Below are positions 23,160 to 33,376 of a stretch of 64,000 nt of DNA, piece after piece. The stretch is from Galeruca laticollis (Eukaryota; Arthropoda; Insecta; Coleoptera; Chrysomelidae). Below the pieces are notes generated by a model. That model ran no database searches. It had not been told where the DNA came from and saw only the letters and a list, made by a program, of their open reading frames with translations. Where the stretch lies: assembly GCA_963921935.1 (NCBI GenBank), contig OY998175.1, positions 744,001 to 808,000 on the forward strand, in the 5' to 3' direction. Position 1 is the first letter of the stretch. Every line of letters begins with the position of its first letter. The translations under genes and the position numbers were made by a program.

Positions 23160-23355
23160 TACAATGATATAGAAAACCAGGAAAACTATATCTGCTGATC
23201 TTTACAATTATCACTTAAGAAGACAGTTTATTAGTGGAGAATTCCCTAGATTTAACTGTTCATTGACAACTTCATATTGTGGGTTTCTTAAGTGTCTTCT
23301 AATTCCAACTCTTCAAGGAAATCCAGTTCTTGTTTCTTATCACAAATATGTACTG
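23160..23355 (-). mobile_element. Penelope-like element extreme 3' fragment
   Basis: Closely matches the last ~190 bp of the PLE copies at 10370 and 16600 (ggagaattccctagattta, tttcttatcacaaatatgta). Only CDKKQELDFLEELEL of the protein remains. It joins the Tigger tail directly at a shared VHIC stretch. Confidence 0.5.
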
Positions 23356-24410
23356 TTTCGTCAACTTCTTCTTTTATAATTGCACATGAATTGTGATCCC
23401 ATTTATGGCAACTAGAAAAGCTTAGCCATCCTTCTGTGGAACTTGAATAAAAGTCTCCGCAGTATAAGCAGTTAATGTCACTATCCTCGCCTTCTGCATC
23501 TGATTCTACTATTTTTTTTTAATTTCGATTTTTTAACCGCCTGTGGTTTGGTTTAATTAACGGCTATCTTTTTTTTCATTGTTTTCATCTTGATAACCTG
23601 CTTTTTTTGTTGAGCCAATTCTAGGCCCGTTAAAATTGCAGTTTTGTTCCTTTTTGTTGATACTCGTTTCTTGGACTGATTTACTTTAGACACCGTGTAG
23701 TGATCCCTTAAAAGACATTAAAGACAAAAGGACACTAACTTAGAAATAATATTTAAATTCAGGTTAATATTAATTATAGTATTTAGGGAGCATTGGTCGG
23801 CCATGGTCAATGTCATTTATCAAGGAAAGCTTGTTTTTGTTATTTTATAAACAGACGTGTACAGTTTATAGACGGAGGTCGGAAGTGTAGTGGTTTCCTC
23901 CATAATAATATGCCTTTATGGTAAACGTCGAGTATACGAGGGACCCTTACTAAGTAACCACCACAACTGCTAAAATCGCTTCGGGACTTACAAACTCAAA
24001 ATTACTGTCACTTTCTTTGTACGATCTTGGTTGAATCTTAGACATCTCCTTCTTACTAGATGGTCCTAATTGAGGCTTGGGCGTCTTTTCTCTAACGGAC
24101 AACCCTGGTTGAGCCTCGGGAGTCTTCTTTCTAATGGACTGTATAACTTGTTTGGCCCTGTCTTGTTGAAAGGGTTCTACTTGACTTTCAGATCCATTGG
24201 GATCAACTTCTATGTCAGTTGTAGCTGATGGCAAGAAAGCTGCTCTAGAAAAAATGGCCACACGTCGGTTGTTTTAAAATCATTTATTGCAATAACCGTT
24301 GTGGTTGATCTTAAATATGCTGCACTGTATAAGGAGGAAATTTGTTGTCCAGGATGTATTCTAAGCCATTTCCTAACTTCTTCGTTATAAAATACATTTA
24401 ATATCTTCAT
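23330..24410 (-). pseudogene. Tigger/Jerky-type transposase C-terminal remnant, interrupted by a solo LTR
   Basis: Minus strand. 24410-24210 reads NEEVRKWLRIHPGQQISSLY, AYLRSTTT and AINDFKTTDVWPF, the block after the DDE domain in these proteins. After a shift comes AAFLPSATTDIEVDPNGSE and a Pro/Lys-rich linker to SPEAILAV (23966). Past the LTR the tail continues with KSKKR-like basic sequence (NQSKKRVSTKRNKTAIL). It then has a PHD-like Cys/His module: CLYCGDFY, EGWLSFSSCHKWDHNSC and DETVHIC (about 23510-23340). Catalytic domain absent. Frameshifts throughout. Confidence 0.65.
23696..23965 (+). mobile_element. Solo LTR (same family as 49754-50193)
   Basis: Starts TGTAGTGATCCC and ends CCACCACA. 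Matches the LTR at 49754-50193 at both ends but lacks about 170 bp of its middle. Imperfect 4-bp flanks accg/actg. It splits the Tigger tail, so it inserted later. Confidence 0.7.
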
Positions 24411-24435
24411 AAATGCTAATACATAGTATTTCTAC

Positions 24436-26146
24436 CCCATTTTCTCTAGATTTTTGTATGTGAAGAATGACCAACTAGCAGAAACAGAACAGGCGAATGT
24501 TTTGAAGCTCTCGAATAGTCGACATCTTCGGACTCGGAAGAAGAAGAGTCGTTTTTGATTTTTTTACTTGATTTCCGCTGTATAATGGTTTTTCATTCTT
24601 CCTTTTCTTTGGATTTGTAATTGACTCAACCCTTCTTTTCTTTTTCGTTTCAATATCTTTTCTATTTTGGATATACGTGGACGAAGATAGAACTCCTCCT
24701 AGATTGGCTCGAACTTTTCTCATACCTGGAGTAACATTAGGGACAGGCGAAATCTGGTCAAGGGTTTTTCCCGGTGTAATATCCGGCTCGTCCCTTTTGC
24801 GTTTTTTTTGGGTATTTGTTTGAGGAAGTCTGGTTTTTGGATGATTTTTTCCTGGTGCTGTACTCCTGAACATCCTGGTTGAGGATCAGGGACATGAATA
24901 TTTTGTTCCACTATTTCGTTATCAGCAGTCTGATGAATGGGATCTCTTGTTTGCTTGAAGTAAAAATGCATAGTCCGGTATGATATCTGGGTTGAATGGT
25001 GATATCCCATTTTCTCTAGATTTTTGTATGTGAAGAATGACCAACTAGCAGAAACAGAACAGGCGAATGTTTTGAAGCTCTCGAATAGTCGACATCTTCG
25101 GACTCGGAAGAAGAAGAGTCGTTTTTGATTTTTTTACTTGATTTCCGCTGTATAATGGTTTTTCATTCTTCCTTTTCTTTGGATTTGTAATTGACTCAAC
25201 CCTTCTTTTCTTTTTCGTTTCAATATCTTTTCTTTTTTGGATATACGTGGACGAAGATAGAACTCCTCCTAGATTGGCTCGAACTTTTCTCATACCTGGA
25301 GTAACATTAGGGACAGGCGAAATCTGGTCAAGGGTTTTTCCCGGTGTAATATCCGGCTCGTCCCTTTTGCGTTTTTTTTGGTTATTTGTTTGAGGGAGTC
25401 TGGTTTTTGGATGATTTTTTCCTGGTGCTGTACTCCTGAACATCCTGGTTGAGGATCAGGGACATGAATATTTTGTTCCACTATTTCGTTATCAGCAGTC
25501 TGATGAATGGGATCTCTTGTTTGCTTGAAGTAAAAATGCATAGTCCGGTATGATATCTGGGTTGAATGGTGATATCCCATTTTCTCTAGATTTTTGTATG
25601 TGAAGAATGACCAACTAGCAGAAACAGAACAGGCGAATGTTTTGAAGCTCTCGAATAGTCGACATCTTCGGACTCTGAAGAAGAAGAGTCGTTTTTGATT
25701 TTTTTTACTTGATTTCCGCTGTATAATGGTTTTTCATTCTTCCTTTTCTTTGGATTTGTAATTGACTCAACCCTTCTTTTCTTTTTCGTTTCAATATCTT
25801 TTCTTTTTTGGATATACGTGGACGAAGATAGAACTCCTCCTAGATTGGTTCGAACTTTTCTCATACCTGGAGTAACATTAGGGACAGACGAAATCTGGTC
25901 AAGGGTTTTTCCCGGTGTAATATCCGGCTCGTCCCTTTTGCGTTTTTTTTGGTTATTTGTTTGAGGGAGTCTGGTTTTTGGATGATTTTTTCCTAGTGCT
26001 GTACTCCTGAACATCCTGGTTGAGGATCAGGGACATGAATATTTTGTTCCACTATTTCGTTATCAGCAGTCTGATGAATGGGATCTCTTGTTTGCTTGAA
26101 GTAAAAATGCATAGTCCGGTATGATATCTGGATTGAATGGTGATAT
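24436..26146 (-). repeat. Tandem triplication (3 x 570 bp) of a Tigger C-terminal segment
   Basis: Three head-to-tail units (24436-25005, 25006-25575, 25576-26146) differ by only a handful of bases. Unit 3 has one extra T in a T-run (about 25700), making it 571 bp. Each encodes, on the minus strand, the basic C-terminal tail of the adjacent Tigger transposase: PDPQPGCSGVQ, KKRKRDEPDITPGKTLDQI, PGMRKVRANLGGVLSSSTY and SSSSESEDVDY. The unit boundary shares CCC on both sides, consistent with duplication at a microhomology. Near identity implies a recent event or an assembly artefact. Confidence 0.85.
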
Positions 26147-27337
26147 CCCTGTTGCTTTAAAAGCCGATACTGCATTGTTCACAGTTGCGGATTTTCCCCA
26201 AGCATCCCCCAGGAGTTTACCAAATTGCAGCCTATTGAGTTTTTTATTAGGATCATAAAAGTATCCCTTGAGGCTCTTAAAGAATGCTCGATCTAGGGGT
26301 TGAAGATAATGGGTGCAATGGGGAGGCAAACAAAATATTATTATGTCATTTCTGTCTGCAAATTCCAAGGCGTCGATATTGGTGGTATGAGAAGTGTGAC
26401 CATCTAAGATCAGCAACACTTTTCCTGGTGGTTTGCGCGGGAAAAAGTGTTGTGTTAACCATTCATAAAATATTTTAGAGTTGACATACGCGGACTTTTC
26501 GGACATGCATATTTGAGATCGTGGAGGCATCCCTTCAGCCCATTCACTTTTTTTGTTCTTCCCTTTCAAAATACAATAAGGGGGCAAAAACACCCCCTCT
26601 GCATTTGCAACAAGCGATCACACTTATTGTTTCCACTTTTTCACCAGTGCTTACGGCTGGTACGCTTTTAGAACCCGTTACTGCAAGCACATGTTCAGCT
26701 CTAGTATTGAGTTGGAGTCCAGTTTCTTCGGTGTTAAAAAGGTGCTCAGGTTTGTCGAATAATTCATTTACGGTAAGAACATTCTCAAGTAATTCAAAGT
26801 ATTTGAGCACAGTTTCCCTCGACATCCCTGTGGCTCTGGCTACAGAAGTGTTTTCTGCTTTACGAACGGTGATGTCTGGATTTCTTCGCAAGAATGACTG
26901 TAACCACACTCTGCCAGCTTTGCCTGAAAATAATAGAAATTTAGAAACATTAGCCTAATATCAAAACATTTTAGAAACTTCTTACCGTCCTTAAATTTAT
27001 GTTTAATTCCGAGCTTCTCTGCAAGATTAAACGCCAGTCTTCGCACTTCTTGTCTTGTGGGGGCAAAGCCATGTTTCTGCAGTTTCTTAATATGTCTGGA
27101 CAGCTTTTCTTCAGTAGATTTCCCCAAACAACTATCTGGGCCCAGCCGATCTGTTTTTTCTAAGTTATTCGTTGAAATTCTACGTTTTAATGTCGTTTTT
27201 GGAATATGAAACGAATGAGCCGCTTCATTTAAACTCATTTCACCGCATATAACAGCAGTTATTGCTTGTTGTAAATTATCCGTAGACCATGTAGCCCTTA
27301 AAGGTGTGTTTCGTTTTCTTGTGTACTTGTTCGGCAT
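26063..27337 (-). pseudogene. Tigger/pogo-type transposase (HTH_psq, CENP-B HTH, DDE_1), broken
   Basis: Minus strand. Starts MPNKYTRKRNTPLRATW at 27337 and has a psq-type helix-turn-helix (LNEAAHSFHIPKTTLKRRI), then a CENP-B-like HTH ending KHKFKDG. A 62-nt intron (26924-26985, GTAAGA...TTTCAG) joins KDG to KAGRVWLQSFLRRNPDI. The DDE domain follows: FNTEETGLQLN (the first acidic position is Glu where Asp is usual), LLILDGHTSHTTNIDAL (second Asp) and THYLQPLDRAFFKSLK (third Asp). A one-base shift near 26590 splits the frame at GGVF. Another break after SAFKATGISPFNPDIIPDYA leads into the triplicated tail at 24436-26146. Related elements are domesticated elsewhere, but this copy is dead. Confidence 0.8.
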
Positions 27338-27439
27338 TTTTCTGAAACCATAAAACCTTATCCCATCTCTCCTCGCAAATGCTGGTCCATCTCTCCTAAA
27401 AGCGTAGGATAGATGGACCGGGCAACGAAACATTATAGA

Positions 27440-28960
27440 CTCTTGTTTTGAGGTTATGTATGCACCAGAAAGCGCCTCTTACTACTACTAAGCACTAAAT
27501 TAGGCCAAAAGAGTGAGTTAATTAAGGAACAAAATATTCTCAGCAAAATTTTTCGTGTCGCCAAAAACAATGGCCCCATGTAACTAACAGAAACAATGAT
27601 AAACAACGCAACAAGTTGATTTAAAAAGCGCGACTGTGAACTACGGCTATGCCCACGTGACCAGATCGGACATTGTTGCCACGATCCAAAAAATTTCGCG
27701 AGCAGTCCGTCTCTCCTGCTGTGCCATTTCTCCTCGCTTTACCCTACATAGTAATTTGGAAATATTTGAGATATAATTTATAATATGTATTTCTTATATC
27801 ATTATTGTTCTCTAGCTGTGCCGGACTTCAGTTTTATATAACTGTGACTTTTATATTTCAAAAAATATGTAACATATATGTATTCAATATGTTTTAGTGT
27901 TTGCTAGGGTGGGCTCATAATGAGTGTGGAAGCGCGAAAAAGACGAATATATTTGTGACTGATGCAAATAATATGTAGATGTATATAAGGTATTCCATAT
28001 TTTCTCCACCTTCTCTAAAATGGGAATTCTGTAGTTTTTTTGTACCTAACTGGTTTTTTGAAAAACTGTTTAAGATAGGTAATTACACATTTGCTTTTAC
28101 GTTTTGGTGTCTAATAGTCTAAAATACCTTTTCCCTAAATTTGGTATTCCGTATTTGCATCTCCTCCTCTACTAATAACTTACGCGCGGGACTTGTACCC
28201 TGTACCCCCTCTGGTTCCCCCACTGATGGTACTCTACGATATCTATGGGTAGTAAATCAGGATACTTTTCTCTGAATAAATGAATAACTTTATTTTTGGT
28301 TCTCGTCCTATCTCCGTAGCAAAACATTATTAAAATTTCAATATTGAGGGTTTCAAATAAGTATTTTTTAACAAAATTTCTTTTTCATAAAACGACAAAC
28401 TAATAAATATCCTCGATTAATACGGCGCTACTCTACCTACTTGCTTTTATTTAACTTTTTTGTTTGACATCCACCTCGTTTAGTGAATATATTTTAAACA
28501 AGTCATAGAAATTTTATATTTGGTAGCTAGGTACGCACCCTTCAAGAATAGTAATAAAAAATTAGGATTGGTATTTGAAAAAATAGTGGATGAAATGATA
28601 TTTCAAATTCGGAACATGCTGTATAACATTTATTTACATCAAACAGAGCGCAATTCAAAATACCAATCCGAGCATATTTCAAACAGAATATGGTCTTAGA
28701 TTTTCTGAATTTAATCCAAGTTAGAAACTCGCACTGTATTTACTAACCCAAAAAAAGTGTAATAACGAGATCTAGGACATATATATTTTTAATGTTATAT
28801 TTTATCGCTTAAAAAAACAATTTATGTCACTTAACTTTCCTACTCATGTATTTGTAGGGTGATCTTGAATAATTTGAAATCAGTTTTCTTAATTTCTAAT
28901 ATATCATATTATTTTACTAACACCCTGTATATTTCTATTTATAACAAAGATATAAATTTA
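27440..28960. other. 5' flank of Tigger element and AT-rich intergenic DNA
   Basis: 27440-27740 is GC-richer and repeats the ctctcct/agatgg motifs of the Tigger leader (27355-27425), so it probably belongs to that element. Its outer end may be near tttaccctacata (27735-27750). Beyond this the DNA is AT-rich with an acaccctgtata MITE-like end at about 28920-28932. No gene seen. Confidence 0.4.
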
Positions 28961-28999
28961 AATTAAAATATTGGCTATGGATTTTCGTATTTGCGCTGT

Positions 29000-29561
29000 T
29001 GACTGGCGCCACCTGTCACGTTCGTATCGAAGTATCCGTTTGCTCGCGATCCGCAAGATGTCCGCTCGATCACCATAATTGAGGGTGCTATTAACTGGGC
29101 GGGTTTTACGGATGCATGGCCGCCCCAGCCAGAGGAGGGCAGCGAAGCAAAATAAAGACAAAAAACGCAAATTATAGTGAGATTTTATGTATGCGAGGTG
29201 GGGTAGTGAGGAAACCAGCACTCGTTGACGGCAGCAACTAGCCTTTCGAAAAATTAACTCAGTTTCAATCAAAACACATGAATGTATATGCGTAGGTAAT
29301 TTATCCATCTATTGTTCCAACAACAAACTTAAACCACGGATTAGATTATAATATCCGATGCCTTCCTCATCGCGTGTGTTGTGTTGAATGTTAACAATCC
29401 TCTGCTGCGTTGTATTGAGAGATCTTCTTCTTTTTTTATTTTATTTAGTTTTGGCGGTTTTGTGAGTGTGTTTGTTGTTGTTGTTCGTGTCTACCTGTGC
29501 CTTTTCAACTGTCAAACTGGAGAGCAGGACTGATAGAGACAAGGGGCGAGGATCCCCCGAA
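29000..29561 (+). promoter_or_regulatory. GC-richer promoter/5' UTR-like block
   Basis: This is one of the few stretches in the window with many CpG dinucleotides and no repeat hallmarks (29000-29150 and 29330-29560). It is immediately followed by an ATG and a strong splice donor. A 116-codon minus-strand frame covers part of it but shows no motif. Best read as the start region of a gene transcribed to the right. Confidence 0.4.
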
Positions 29562-29570
29562 ATGCTTGCC
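29562..29570 (+). CDS. Candidate first coding exon (Met-Leu-Ala) of an Sp6-9/Sp8-type gene
   Basis: ATG-CTT-GCC sits directly before GTAAGTTTTC, a near-ideal donor, in phase 0. From memory, vertebrate SP8/SP9 carry MLAATCNKIG near the N-terminus, and one SP8 form begins there; M-L-A followed by splicing into ATCNKIG would fit. Sp5/btd and Sp6-9 genes are known to be clustered in animals, and btd lies 7 kb upstream on the same strand. No second Sp exon occurs in the remaining 34 kb, so the intron would have to be longer than that. Three codons cannot prove identity; this is a hypothesis from donor, context and neighbour. Confidence 0.33.
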
Positions 29571-30305
29571 GTAAGTTTTCATCTCTTATAAATAGTATTT
29601 AAATAAAAAAAAAACGGGATAGTGGCGAAATATTTCAATGGGAATCGTATAGTTGTCTCTCTCGTCTGCGCCAGCGCTTTGCGATGACCGTTAAAGCCTT
29701 TAGGGATGACAAATTTTTAATTATATAGACACAAAATATATTAACAGCTAATATTTGTATAGCTATGTTCGGATTTTAGATCATATTAAACCATTGTAAA
29801 ATTTTTGATTATTTTCAATGATTTTTTGTTGAAAATTTTAAGTATATTACTTATATGAATTTTTATTTGGAAACATTCTCAAGCCTTGTAGACATTTCTG
29901 TCTATCACTAATTCATGGAAAAATAATATTTTGAACAAAATGTGTGGGAAAAAGTATCCTTACATAATTTTGAAACCTTTACACAGAACCTTTCCTGTCA
30001 AACGCCAAGCTACAGACATTAATTTAGCCTAATTTAGCTTTATTCAAAAGTTTCTCCAAAACTGATGCACAACAATTTTAACCAAATTTACCCGTCGCTT
30101 CTCTTATGTTGAACGTTTGTGACGGGTTTATAAGTAGTAAACAATTTAAAATTTAATACTGCAATCTTATACAGTGTACCAAGTTTGAGGTTAATTACAT
30201 TACATTTCTGGTGAAATTATTGGCGCTCCTTCTTAGAGCTGTAGGATTTCATTTGTTGCGGTAATGCTATCTGATGTCTCTTTTTCGTCATAGTTTTATG
30301 TGTTT
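29571..30305. other. Intron-like AT-rich DNA
   Basis: Sequence after the GTAAGT donor. A small GC-richer patch at 29640-29710 is the only contrast. No coding signal. Confidence 0.4.
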
Positions 30306-31426
30306 TACTTTTCTGCCAACCTATCTAATATGCGAGAAAAGTATTGGTTTACCCCAAAAAAAGTTGGAATTTTGTAATTTATTTTTGAGTTATTTTTACG
30401 TTTTCCATCAACTACGACACGAAAAAACGGTTTTTATAAAAAATAAACGGTTAAAAGGATTAAATATAATTTTTCCGCATATGTGGTCCTGAACAATATT
30501 CTATCATAAAATTGTTACTTGTATACATTACGGAGGATATATCGTGCTAACAAACCGAAATTTCTCCAAAAATAACCAAAAATTCAGTATTCCTGGATTT
30601 ATAGGACCCGCTGTACTCGCTCTAGTCAACTGAAAATCAATAGGGTACATCTGTGAGACACCTTGAACAATATTCAATTATAAAATTGATCAATAGTATA
30701 CTCTCTGGAGGTTGTATCGTGCTAACAAACTGAAAATTCTCCAAAAATGACAAAAATTTGGTACATCAAGTACCATAGCACCCGTTGTCCTGGCTTTAGT
30801 GAGCTGAATATCAATAGGGTTCATCTTTGAGACGATCTGAATAATATCCAATCATGAAATTGGTCATTTGTATATACTCCGGACAGTGTATCGTGCTATC
30901 AAACTGAAACTTCCCCAAAAAGGTCAAAAATATCGGACTTAAAGTACTGTAACACCTGTTGTATTGGCTTTGGTGAGCTGAAAATCAATAGGGTTCATCA
31001 GTGAGATGCCCTGGATAATATTCAATAATTAAATTGGTGACTTCTTGAACTCCGGATGCTGTATCGTGCTAACAAACTGAAATTTCTCAAAAAATGACAA
31101 AATGTCGTACTTCAAGTACCATAGCACCCGTTGTACTGGCTCTGGTGAACTGAAAATCAATAGGGATCATCTGTGACATGTCCTTAACAATATTCAATCA
31201 TAAAATTGCTGACTTATTGCACTCCGAAGACTGTATCGTGCTAACAAGACATGTAAGGAAAAGTGGCCGACGACGACGAAGACATACATACAGGATTTTT
31301 TTTCTAAAAACCGTTTTTTCGTGTTCTTGTTGATGGAAAACGTAAAAATAACTCAAAATTTTTTTTCAAAATTCCAACTTTTTTTCGGGTAAACCAATAG
31401 CTTTAATCTTAAAAACAGTTTATTTT
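30306..31426 (-). mobile_element. Helentron-like element, copy 3 (composite: + head, - body, + tail)
   Basis: A + strand head (30306-30441, ACTTTTCTGCCAACC to AACGGTTTTTATAAA) is followed at once by a minus-oriented copy. That copy starts with its 3' end (taaacggttaaaaggat...tttttccgcat), runs through five inverted internal repeats (cgtgctaacaaac at about 30540, 30717, 31068 and relatives) and the GAC microsatellite near 31270, and stops at gggtaaaccaata (31399). It lacks only its own terminal ~36 bp. Then a + strand tail (ctttaatcttaaaaacagtt, to 31426) closes the unit. It looks like one copy inserted into, or rearranged with, another. Confidence 0.7.
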
Positions 31427-31439
31427 TGCCTTGTCTACA

Positions 31440-31620
31440 ATTTCTCTCTACTTTTTCCTGTCCTGGCACAGTTTATTCCAGTTTCTAATTTCAAGAGTTC
31501 GATTCCTCAATTATTTGATTCCTCCATTTTTCTATTGGCCTTCCCCTTGGTCTTGTTGTTTGTGGGATCCATGCAGTGATTTTTCTTATTAGCTCCTTGA
31601 GGTTAATAGGTAGCGGTTTT
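31440..31620 (-). pseudogene. LINE ORF2 C-terminal end fragment
   Basis: The minus strand reads MDPTNNKTKGKANRKMEES in one frame or TRPRGRPIEKWRNQI in another, then TGQEKVE-like sequence. The RGRPxxxW block followed by a Trp/Arg block is the C-terminal end of common insect LINEs. Short and broken. Confidence 0.45.
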
Positions 31621-31626
31621 TTTGAG

Positions 31627-32308
31627 ATACATGCTTCAAAAACTCACATAACAGCGTCATTTGCAAAGAGAGCTAACTTATCTGATAGTAACTTTTGAAT
31701 AAGAGTATATTTGGTTAAATCAGATATGGGCAACCTTTGCTTAGCTAAGGGCGTAATTTCGGGACTAAACCAAGCTGCGGGCGCCGTAGGAAAGGAATAA
31801 GTAGGTAGTGGTCATTGAAAAAGCGACAAAAATGTTTACACAAAAGAAAATTAATAAAAAAAGATGGAAAAATCAAATGAAAATGAATAAGATACTTGAG
31901 TTTGAAGCTGTGAAACAAGATGGTCAATATCAGTATTCATTAGGGGCAAAGTTGTCTAAATTAACATCTGAAAGGCGAGGACGATGCTTATTTTTATTAA
32001 TTTTCATGATTGAAAAAAAACTGCTCAAATTTATAAGTGCTTACTTACGAATGTGCAAATTATTTTTCGTGGGAAAACTCTCAGATGTGTATACTTTTCT
32101 TCTGTAAGGTTTGATATGTAAAATTCGCTCAGTCCACATCATCAAAGAACCGCGCAGCTTTTGATGGGAAATTGGTTTTCAGTCAGAGTCTCTTTGAAAC
32201 CAACTGGAAAATGCTTTCCAAGACGTCCCGATCAAAAGTCTACATGTTCGCAAAACCTTGCGCAAAAAACTGTTCTGTGCCATCAGTGAAATGATAGGAA
32301 AATCGATA
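31627..32308. other. No supported gene
   Basis: A 99-codon + strand frame (31808-32107) begins MVIEKATKMFTQKK and is Lys-rich with no motif I know; it may be a chance frame. I cannot say more. Confidence 0.4.
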
Positions 32309-32756
32309 TACAAGGTGTTTTCTAAGTAATCTAAAATATTGTAGTGGGCGCTTCGTCACTCCATCTTAAGACGAAAAGTTCTTATAAACATGTGTGATAA
32401 GTTTTGTCGTTAATGAGATACAGGGTGTTGAATTGTTTGTAATAAATGAGCTTTGACTGTAAGTGAAATTTATTTTTCCTGTTGACGCTTTCGGTCTATA
32501 GATGTGATACGAAAGAACATGCTTATTCTAAGTGGCATTTGATATAATATTGTCAAATATTGTGTCAAACCTAAAAACCAACGCAAAAAACGAATAAGAA
32601 ATTTTTATCATACGGATTTTTTGTGTTAATTTAACAAAGATACCTGCGTTTACTAATACTGATATGGCTAATATGCATTCATTGTATGGATTAGGGAATG
32701 AGTAACGAATCGCCCACTACAATACCTACTTTAGATTACTTAGGAAACACCCTGTA
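32309..32756. mobile_element. Mariner-type MITE, 448 bp
   Basis: TACAAGGTGTTTTCTAAG at the left and CTTAGGAAACACCCTGTA at the right are inverted partners. The match extends inward over about 60 bp (TAATCTAAA, TATTGTAGTGGGCG). TA duplications flank it at 32307-32308 and 32757-32758. No coding content. Confidence 0.8.
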
Positions 32757-33376
32757 TACATCGCATATCCATATAGGATCACCCTGTATTAAATAATTTT
32801 TTATGTCACTGAAAAGAACTTGAATAGTTAGGATAAAGACATGTAAGCGATTTTTCTTGATTTTCAACAATTGTTTGCTTACTACAGCCACCTGAATTTG
32901 AAATAATGTGGTATTCTACTAGCTGTAGTCCTTTGATAGTAACAAGAGATAGTATGTGTGATATGTCGATGAAATTGGCTCTTTGATAAGAGTTTTAAAA
33001 TGCAATAATATATAGGGATTTTATTAAAAACTGTCATTCTAAATTCTATTTATATTTGAAATCGGGGTTTCAAAATTACAAACTTGAATAGGTACAAGAT
33101 GCAAAATTATTTCAGTACTACCGAATTGTATGGAGAATTAGAATATCTGGGGATTTTTTGGAGATTTGTGGCATTCTATATAAAAAATGTTTAATTGTAG
33201 TTTTATTGAAAAGCTTTAATAAAAAAAATAAAAATGTAAAACTTAAACAGCTATTTCTAAAGACTTTGTAGGAAAAAAGTATTGGTGGTTCTATACAAAA
33301 GAAAGAAGCATTAAACTACTATAATATAAATTCACGATTTTATAGTGTACATCGTATTAATGTTGGGACTGAAATA

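Noticed and set aside
28958..29308. 116-codon minus-strand frame beginning MDKLPTHIHS
   Set aside because: No motif, runs against the likely promoter block, and GC-rich DNA gives longer chance frames.
31808..32107. 99-codon plus-strand Lys-rich frame
   Set aside because: No motif or homologous copy in the window; composition alone can explain it.
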